From: Elusimicrobiota bacterium
GTDB lineage: Bacteria; Elusimicrobiota; Elusimicrobia; JACQJN01
NCBI GenBank assembly: GCA_016205045.1
Contig: JACQJM010000190.1
Location: forward strand, 1 to 5,390
Length of the DNA stretch: 5,390 bases
Reading direction: 5' to 3'
Position 1 is the stretch's first letter. Every line of letters begins with the position of its first letter. A program made the position numbers and the translations under genes. The notes beneath the pieces were generated by a model, which worked only from the letters and a program-made list of their open reading frames with translations, was not told where the DNA came from and ran no database searches. Shown here piece by piece: positions 1 through 4,857 of this stretch.

Positions 1-2030
1 GAGCTCAGGGACGATTGGAGCCTCAGAGAGGCCAGACGAGCGTGCAAATCCAATCTCAAAGAGGGGTCAGATTTACGCTTTTCAAAAAACATCATCATCA
101 GAAGAAGCATTATCCCTCCATACGCATACAGCACGGTCCATTTACTGGAAATCCCCAATCCTAGAGAAACCCCAAGCGCTAAATAGGAGTGGTTAGAAGG
201 CCGCCAATCAATTAAAAAGTACCTGCTGAAGATGAAATAGGAAAGCAGAATAAAAAAAGTGGCATAAACATCCAGCATCCCGATGCGGGACATGGTGAAC
301 TGGATCCCATCACAGAGCAAAAGGCCTGCGGCCAGCAACCCGACCCAACGACTTCTGAAAACGCAAGCTCCCAAAAGATATGTCAAGACGATGACCCCGC
401 TGCCAAAAACGGCCTCGGGGAATCTCCAGGCGAAAGAGTTCTCCCCCAAAACCCTCATGCTCAAAGCCATCACTAACTTTCCCAAATGGGGGTGCGTCCA
501 CTCCGTGGGCTCCTGACCATGGATAAACTGAAGCGCCGTTTTGACATGATGCACCTCGTCGAAATACTGTCCCTGAGGAAATCCGATGCGAAATAAATAC
601 AGGGAAAGAGAAATTGCAAACAACACTAAAACCGCCCATTTTTCAGAAAACATCTCGATGTCCAGCCATCTTCCCCACGTGACAGAACTTCCCCATCTAC
701 TCATTTTCCCTCTCCCTATCAGGGAGAGGGAAGGGTGAGGGTTAGAAAAGCTCTTCGAAAAACTCCAGACAGCCATCATCCAGATGAAGAGATTAAACAA
801 ACACAAGATGAAAATCATCTCCTTCCCAAAAAGGAACCCCAGGACAAAAGGAAGATGGAGCGCCTGGCTTAAGACTCGGGGTTGATAATCATACAGGACA
901 TAGAGAAGATTCATGGCAAAAGACAAAGAAAAGACCGCATACAGAAAGAACCCCCTCTTAGCCTTCATTCTAGGGAAGGCCAGAGCCAAAAAGGGTAGCG
1001 CCATATAGGCATATCTTTCATGCATGCGGGTCAAAAAAAGAAAAGCTCCCAAGACAACCAAAAATGCCGCCATCCAAAATTTCCTCGTGGAAAATTCTCC
1101 CCGACATCGGTACAGGATCCAGGCATAGGCCGCGCCGAATAAAATCAATCCCCAGTGGAGAAGGGAAATACCCAGAAAAAGTTCGTGGTCCGGCCTCCAC
1201 ATACCGAAGAGAGCCCAGAAATTAAACGCATTGACAGAAGTGAAAGCATACTCACTCGCCGTGGATCTATAGAGGCGGATCAGCCAATCCCAAGGCTGAT
1301 GAACCCCGAAAGGGAGGGAGAAGAGGATGACCGATCCCAAGGCCAAAAGGGCCGCCGAAACTGAATTTCGCCAGGAATGGTTTTTCAGAACCCAAAAAAC
1401 CAAAAGGGGAACTAGAAGAAGCGCCTGAAGCTTGCTCAGAACCGCCATCCCCACGAAGGCACCTCCCCAAATAGCTCCAGTTTCTTTCTTGCTCAACAAA
1501 TAAGCGCCCAAAACCATCCAAAAGGCAGAAATAGAATCGGCTTGTCCCCAGATGGCGCTATCAATCCACACCGCGGGATTGAAAAGAAAAAGCAAGGACA
1601 CAAACCTTGCTTTTTTTTCACCACCTCCCTCCTCCCCAGACCACCTGTATACCATGTAAGCGGTTCCCATATCCGCCAGGATGGGTGGAATCTTGACAAG
1701 AAAAGGATAGAGAGCGTCTCCAGGAAGAAGTGGATGAAGAACCCTATACAGGAGACCAACCAACCAAAGAAAATAGAGGTAGCCTGGCGGATAATCGCAC
1801 CAAACCTGCCCATAAAAATTGAGGATCCCTTTGGAAATGAGCGCCCTGCTCCAATCCACAAACAGGTGGATATCCCAAGATAGCCCTGGAAGAAAAGCCA
1901 AACAAACCCTAAAAACGAAAGCCAAGAGAAAGAGCAATTCTAGGGACCGGTCTCGAGGTCGCTTAGATATGCCCCAGAGTAGATCTCTTATGGACAAAAT
2001 CCACAGGGTAAATCGTGCCTTTTTGTGCAT
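1..2030 (-). CDS. Bifunctional GT-C membrane protein: Gpi18/GT87-like mannosyltransferase fused to PMT-type (GT39) protein O-mannosyltransferase (3' truncated)
   Basis: One uninterrupted frame of 676 residues runs from ATG 2030 off the window edge. Residues 30-425 have about 11 membrane helices with Gpi18/GT87-like marks: WDIHLFVDW (52-60, loop Asp candidates), DYPPGY (79-84), NPAVW (151-155), WGQAD (161-165), KLQ (200-202) and TRMHERY (334-340). Residues 461-676 match the start of the PMT family: FDEVHH in the first loop (D491/E492, the catalytic acidic pair in Pmt proteins), HPHLGK (513-518), FAWR (R536), a D574 loop, SRIGMLD (581-587) and KW (630-631). PMT enzymes move mannose from polyprenyl-P-mannose to Ser/Thr of secreted proteins. 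The MIR domain is absent so far, as in bacterial PMTs, and perhaps 250-300 residues lie outside. Junction residues 430-442 are encoded by a REP-like palindrome. The start is uncertain: it overlaps the GT2 gene by 68 nt with only a distant AGGA. Internal ATG 704 has a good SD, so the PMT half may also be made separately. Confidence 0.8.
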   Translation of the reverse strand, partial: MHKKARFTLWILSIRDLLWGISKRPRDRSLELLFLLAFVFRVCLAFLPGLSWDIHLFVDWSRALISKGILNFYGQVWCDYPPGYLYFLWLVGLLYRVLHPLLPGDALYPFLVKIPPILADMGTAYMVYRWSGEEGGGEKKARFVSLLFLFNPAVWIDSAIWGQADSISAFWMVLGAYLLSKKETGAIWGGAFVGMAVLSKLQALLLVPLLVFWVLKNHSWRNSVSAALLALGSVILFSLPFGVHQPWDWLIRLYRSTASEYAFTSVNAFNFWALFGMWRPDHELFLGISLLHWGLILFGAAYAWILYRCRGEFSTRKFWMAAFLVVLGAFLFLTRMHERYAYMALPFLALAFPRMKAKRGFFLYAVFSLSFAMNLLYVLYDYQPRVLSQALHLPFVLGFLFGKEMIFILCLFNLFIWMMAVWSFSKSFSNPHPSLSLIGRGKMSRWGSSVTWGRWLDIEMFSEKWAVLVLFAISLSLYLFRIGFPQGQYFDEVHHVKTALQFIHGQEPTEWTHPHLGKLVMALSMRVLGENSFAWRFPEAVFGSGVIVLTYLLGACVFRSRWVGLLAAGLLLCDGIQFTMSRIGMLDVYATFFILLSYFIFSRYFLIDWRPSNHSYLALGVSLGLGISSKWTVLYAYGGIMLLLMMMFFEKRKSDPSLRLDLHARLASLRLQSSLS
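702..716 (-). promoter_or_regulatory. Candidate internal ribosome binding site and start for the PMT half
   Basis: GGAG (712-715), inside the right arm of the palindrome, lies 7 nt before an in-frame ATG (702-704, Met443 of the fusion). A second match, GAGG, is 4 nt away. This would start a free-standing PMT of normal architecture with an 18-residue leader before the conserved N-terminal helix. The SD is paired in the palindrome hairpin, so access would depend on ribosomes unfolding it. Confidence 0.4.
702..743. repeat. REP-like palindromic element (CCCTCACCC...CCCTCTCCC-type) inside the coding frame
   Basis: The minus strand reads AACCCTCACCC, then a perfect 12-bp inverted repeat TTCCCTCTCCCT / AGGGAGAGGGAA with a 3-nt GAT loop (arms 721-732 and 706-717), then an ATG. 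This CCCTCACCC + CCCTCTCCC/GGGAGAGGG architecture is that of short interspersed palindromes (REP-like/MITE-like) abundant in many bacterial genomes and usually found between genes. Here it is translated as SNPHPSLSLIGRGK, exactly between the two glycosyltransferase domains. Confidence 0.75.
1587..1618 (-). other. Terminator-like hairpin with T-tract embedded in the GT-C coding sequence
   Basis: An 11-bp perfect stem (AAAAAGCAAGG / CCTTGCTTTTT) surrounds a 7-nt loop. On the coding (minus) strand the T-tract at the end of the stem continues as CTTTTC. On the plus strand the stem ends in eight T. Both orientations look like intrinsic terminators, although the site is well inside the frame (residues 138-150, EKKARFVSLLFLF). 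The codons encode a normal cytoplasm-to-membrane transition, so coding chance is possible; partial termination or antisense termination are alternatives. Confidence 0.4.
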
Positions 2031-2733
2031 AGAAAAATCTTTCCTGTCTGAAAATAAATTGGAACAATTCCCCAAAAGCCATGAGGATGACCCTGGGATT
2101 TCCACCCGTGGACCGGCCATGAAGTCTGGGAAGATGGCGGACCGGAACCTCATGTGCGAAAAAACCTCTCCTCCGGGCTGAAGCCAATATTTCGGCATTG
2201 ATCATCGCCCCGGTGGTCAAAAGCTTTAGCGGTTTCAGGATCTCGGCCCTAAAGAGCTTAAAGGCGCAGTCCAAGTCCCTGACCTTAACCCCTAACAATA
2301 TCCGAATCAGCCAGTTCCACCCCCAGGCAAAAACCAGACGCAAAAAGTTATCTTTCCTCCTGGCCCTGTAACCTAATACGATGTCGTGATCCTCTATATA
2401 GGGGACCAGTTTTTCTATGTCCCTTACATCGAATTGGCAGTCCCCATCCGTAAAAAAGATGTACCGGTATCGGCAAGCCGCGATGCCGGAGCGCAAGGCC
2501 GCGCCGTACCCCAAGTTTCTGGGATGGTGAACCACCCAGACATCCCCGAATTTCCCGGCCAGGCCATCTGCCAATTCTCCCGTGCCGTCCTTGCTCCCAT
2601 CGTCCACAATGATGATCTCATGCCGCCGGCTGACCTGGGGAAGAACAACCCTCAGAGAGCGCACCATACGTTCCAGGTTGGCCTTCTCATTGAACGCCGG
2701 GAAAAATACAGAAATTTCAGTCAATTTGCTCAT
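1963..2733 (-). CDS. GT2 polyprenyl-phosphate mannosyltransferase/hexosyltransferase (DPM1-like)
   Basis: The 256-residue soluble enzyme has the full DPM1-type GT-A pattern: PAFNE (12-16), IIVDDGSKDGT (41-51), GYGAALRSG (75-83), the metal-binding DGD in TDGDCQFD (95-102), GYRARRKD (121-128), DLDCAFKLFR (153-162), NAEIL (179-183) and PVRHLPRLHGRST (197-209). The family transfers mannose or glucose from a nucleotide sugar to a polyprenyl/dolichyl phosphate at the inner face of the membrane, supplying a lipid donor for GT-C enzymes. There are no C-terminal membrane helices, so it is of the short soluble type. Length is normal for human DPM1-like or actinobacterial Ppm1 synthase domains. The start overlaps the PorV-like stop (ATGA) and has no SD (TTTTTCCTTCA precedes it), implying coupled translation. 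A GT-C mannosyltransferase gene follows immediately and overlaps it. Mannose is the likeliest sugar from context; glucose or a modified sugar cannot be excluded. Confidence 0.85.
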   Translation of the reverse strand: MSKLTEISVFFPAFNEKANLERMVRSLRVVLPQVSRRHEIIIVDDGSKDGTGELADGLAGKFGDVWVVHHPRNLGYGAALRSGIAACRYRYIFFTDGDCQFDVRDIEKLVPYIEDHDIVLGYRARRKDNFLRLVFAWGWNWLIRILLGVKVRDLDCAFKLFRAEILKPLKLLTTGAMINAEILASARRRGFFAHEVPVRHLPRLHGRSTGGNPRVILMAFGELFQFIFRQERFFYAQKGTIYPVDFVHKRSTLGHI

Positions 2734-4406
2734 TGAAGGAAAAATAAACCCGCCTGATTATTTACGGAGGAAGTTTCCGACGCAACTCTCGGTTCGGTTC
2801 TTTTCTTATTCCCTATGCGAACCCGATAACGCGGGCGGGAGGGCCTCTCTCTCACCGAAAGGCCCTCCTGCCCTTTCAAAAATCCCTCCTGCCTCATGAA
2901 CTCAATGGTCTTTTTCACATCGGGATGACCGGGATTGAGCCTCCAAGCTCTCTCCCAGGCTTTTCTCGCCTTGTCTTTTATCCCCAAGGCATACAACGCG
3001 GAACCCATACGGACATAAGCCATCACCTCATTGGGGTTGATTTCCAAAATTTCGTGACACTCTTTTAAAACCAGATCGTAGTCTTCTTGATGAAAATACT
3101 GTTCCGATTTGAAAAGCTTGAGCTTAATCGGGTCCACATCCGTAAATCCAGAGGCCGCCGAGAAAGGTGCCGGTGACGAACCCGGCTTCTGTCCTGAGGG
3201 TCTTAACAATGCCAAAAGCCTCCTGGGCATCCTGTGCTCGGGGTTTTTGTTGGAGGCCGCTTGAAAAACTTCTCTCGCCACCTCCGGATTTCCAGCCAGG
3301 TACTGCCGGATTCCCTGGCGCAAAAGTTGGTGGAGTTCCTCCGAACCTTCGATGGATGGAACTCCCGCCTCCACCAGGACCCGGAGGCCTTGGAATAACT
3401 TTTCCTGTTCCGCGGGCAACGAGGTCTGTCTCTTAGCCTGACTTAAGCCTTGGAAAGCGTCTTCATACTTTCCTTCTTCTACACGGACTTTGCTCTCCCG
3501 GTAAAGCTGTTCCACCAAACTTTCTCTGGCGTGTCGAATGTCATTCCCGAAGGAATAGGTCAATCCTGCTTGATGGAGCAGTCCCCGCGAGTGAGACTCG
3601 GCTGAATACTTCAGATGAAAGCTTCCCCATCCCCAGCGAGTTCCTGCGGACAATGACTGATTTCCCCTTCCCAAACTCAGGGCAAAATTTGGAAACAGTT
3701 CATACTCCAATCCTAACCTCATATCCGTAGTCCTCAAAAACGCCGCATCCCCCACCAAAGAAAACTTGCTCTCGGCAATCGGCCAACCAAATCCGGCCTT
3801 GACCACGGGAGAAGGCAAATTTGCCATTTCGCCTCCGGATTGAACAGGAATATTATAAAGAACGACTCCCAGATTCCAAGGCTTTCTGGTAGAATAAAAG
3901 GAATGTTCGTAACGCAATCCAAAATCCAGCGTGCTCAACGGGGCGTTTTCGGAAGGCCCGCTTCGGTGAAGTAGATTCAGGCCAAAACCGAATGAAGTAT
4001 GAGGAAGGAAATCAGGAAACGGAGCCCGGCCGTACGAGAGCTTGAAAAGAATTTCAGGGTCGCGAAAAGAGTCTCCCAAAGAAGCGTTATCCAAACGATA
4101 CAGCCCCACGCCGAACGCCCCTGCCGAAACGGTGGGAAAAGCCATAAAAACTCTGCCGTAAGACCCTCCTTCAAATAGAGTGGCATAAGCCAGGGAGTAC
4201 TCTCTAAATAACATAAAACCCAAATTCGCGGGATTAAGCTCCGTGCTTTGGGAACCGTTCCCTGACAACATAAAGTTATTTCCCGTCCAAGCCTGGCTCA
4301 ACCCTTGGGATAAAGACAGCAAATCGTCTCTGGTGCCGGCCCAAGAAAGACCCGGCAAGACGAAGAGAAAAACCGCAACCAACCCAACCTTCAGACCATT
4401 TTTCAT
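2730..4406 (-). CDS. PorV/UPF0164-like outer-membrane beta-barrel protein with C-terminal TPR region
   Basis: The preferred start at 4406 (558 aa) has GGAG 6 nt upstream. An ATG at 4418 adds four residues but has no SD. Residues 1-23 are a signal peptide with a clean LSWA|G cleavage site. Residues about 30-290 have the PorV/PorQ/UPF0164 pattern: GLSQAWTGN and STELNPANLGF near the N-terminus, then repeated amphipathic strands with many Gly and aromatic residues (for example FGVGLYRL and HTSFGFGLNLL), ending LLHQAGLTYSFG. From about 300 come helical repeats resembling TPRs at about 302-325, 360-390, 425-458 and 460-493 (AYVRMGSALYALGIKDKA is typical), then a basic Arg/Lys-rich tail (511-558). 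In type IX systems PorV shuttles cargo with C-terminal sorting domains, and such a domain is encoded just upstream. The TPR part would sit in the periplasm as a docking surface (inference). The stop overlaps the next start as ATGA. A general lipid/hydrocarbon transporter barrel is the alternative. Confidence 0.8.
   Translation of the reverse strand: MKNGLKVGLVAVFLFVLPGLSWAGTRDDLLSLSQGLSQAWTGNNFMLSGNGSQSTELNPANLGFMLFREYSLAYATLFEGGSYGRVFMAFPTVSAGAFGVGLYRLDNASLGDSFRDPEILFKLSYGRAPFPDFLPHTSFGFGLNLLHRSGPSENAPLSTLDFGLRYEHSFYSTRKPWNLGVVLYNIPVQSGGEMANLPSPVVKAGFGWPIAESKFSLVGDAAFLRTTDMRLGLEYELFPNFALSLGRGNQSLSAGTRWGWGSFHLKYSAESHSRGLLHQAGLTYSFGNDIRHARESLVEQLYRESKVRVEEGKYEDAFQGLSQAKRQTSLPAEQEKLFQGLRVLVEAGVPSIEGSEELHQLLRQGIRQYLAGNPEVAREVFQAASNKNPEHRMPRRLLALLRPSGQKPGSSPAPFSAASGFTDVDPIKLKLFKSEQYFHQEDYDLVLKECHEILEINPNEVMAYVRMGSALYALGIKDKARKAWERAWRLNPGHPDVKKTIEFMRQEGFLKGQEGLSVRERPSRPRYRVRIGNKKRTEPRVASETSSVNNQAGLFFLQ
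2833..2873. repeat. GC-rich imperfect inverted repeat in the 3' end of the PorV-like gene
   Basis: Two 14-nt arms (2833-2846 and 2860-2873) pair at 13 of 14 positions around a 13-nt loop; the core is GGGAGGGCCT against AGGCCCTCCT. It encodes part of the basic tail after the last TPR (about residues 511-524), a non-conserved stretch. It could be a decayed mobile repeat or an mRNA hairpin between the barrel gene and the glycosyltransferase gene. No T-run follows, so it is not a terminator. Confidence 0.6.
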
Positions 4407-4433
4407 TTTCTGCTCCATCTACCGTGATACTCT

Positions 4434-4709
4434 TTAGAGGCTAGCGTCACACTGCATGAGCTGGTCTTCTTGGTCGCTCTGGTGACAGCGGTACTGCACC
4501 GATACAAGCCTTCCACCCCTGATCTCAAGATGCCTCTCGGTCCACGCATCTTCCCTCTCGGCCTGGGAATCCCAAGCGATAGGGGCGGTCTTTTGCGTGG
4601 AAACCACACCCGCCTTCAGTTCACCTTTCTCCGGGGTGTTGCCCCCGATTAGAATGAAAGAAGCTGTCAACACTGAGAAAAACACTCCCGTCATCAGTTT
4701 CTGGGTCAT
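4434..4709 (-). CDS. Small exported protein of unknown function, two cysteines
   Basis: I do not recognise this 91-residue protein. The start is set by a strong SD. Residues about 7-23 are hydrophobic (TGVFFSVLTASFILIGG) after one Lys, giving a signal peptide or a single membrane anchor. There is no lipobox Cys, so a lipoprotein is unlikely. The rest is polar and charged (residues 26-65), followed by a short region with two Cys at 75 (YRCHQ) and 87 (MQCDAS), which could form one disulfide in the periplasm. It ends with TAA 27 nt before the preferred start of the PorV-like gene, so the two are almost certainly co-transcribed. It could be a small accessory subunit of the barrel or of the export route, but nothing in the sequence proves this. 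It is real rather than a shadow ORF: it has a good RBS, tight spacing and a signal-like N-terminus. Confidence 0.7.
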   Translation of the reverse strand: MTQKLMTGVFFSVLTASFILIGGNTPEKGELKAGVVSTQKTAPIAWDSQAEREDAWTERHLEIRGGRLVSVQYRCHQSDQEDQLMQCDASL

Positions 4710-4857
4710 TTTAGTCTCCTCCGTTCTCATACCAATATTTTAAGGCAAAAGGATCAAACGGGGGTCAATTCCAAATCAAATTTGTATGAAGCAATAAATG
4801 CAGGAAATATAATGATTATTTTAATAAGACGGGGTGATTAAAAGGTAGGTTTAAGTC
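4710..4857. other. AT-rich intergenic region, no clear terminator or promoter
   Basis: This 148-nt gap separates the Thr-Pro protein from the small exported protein and is clearly AT-richer than its surroundings. On the transcribed (minus) strand I find no GC-rich hairpin followed by a T-run after the TGA, so no intrinsic terminator is supported. A TTGACC (4763-4768) precedes a TAAAAT (4737-4742), but the 20-nt spacer is too long for a confident sigma-70 promoter. The region may still carry the promoter of the downstream gene cluster, since it is the only non-coding space of any size in the window. Confidence 0.5.
4717..4722 (-). promoter_or_regulatory. Strong Shine-Dalgarno GGAGGA that fixes the start of the small exported protein
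   Basis: GGAGGA lies 7 nt before the ATG at 4709. An in-frame ATG 21 nt further upstream, at 4730, would place this SD inside the coding sequence and has only TATTGGT before it. The start at 4709 is therefore preferred. Confidence 0.85.

Noticed and set aside
470..500. Suspected 1-nt frameshift between HPHLGK and the following PMT helices
   Set aside because: On re-reading, the G-run has three bases and the frame continues cleanly as HPHLGKLVMAL, so no frameshift is needed.
310..639. Minus-strand ORF starting MGGFSVV
   Set aside because: It is the alternate frame of the PMT domain. The correct frame reads FDEVHH, HPHLGK and FAWR through the same bases.
1493..1861. Minus-strand ORF with several hydrophobic stretches (MWIGAGRSF)
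   Set aside because: Out-of-phase shadow of the Gpi18/GT87-like domain. The conserved DYPPGY and WGQAD motifs are in the other frame.
283..2181. Plus-strand ORFs at 283-516, 1155-1364, 1542-1883 and 1819-2181
   Set aside because: All are antisense to strongly supported minus-strand glycosyltransferase genes and show low-complexity or non-protein-like composition.
2386..3436. Plus-strand ORFs at 2386-2736, 2582-2899 and 3167-3436
   Set aside because: Antisense shadows of the DPM1-like and PorV-like genes, with no recognisable motifs.
4730..4730. ATG at 4730 as start of the small exported protein
   Set aside because: It would put the strong GGAGGA SD inside the gene and has no SD of its own.
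4737..4768. TTGACC / TAAAAT as a sigma-70 promoter for the small exported protein gene
   Set aside because: The spacer is 20 nt, outside the usual 16-18 nt; the match is too weak to annotate as a promoter.
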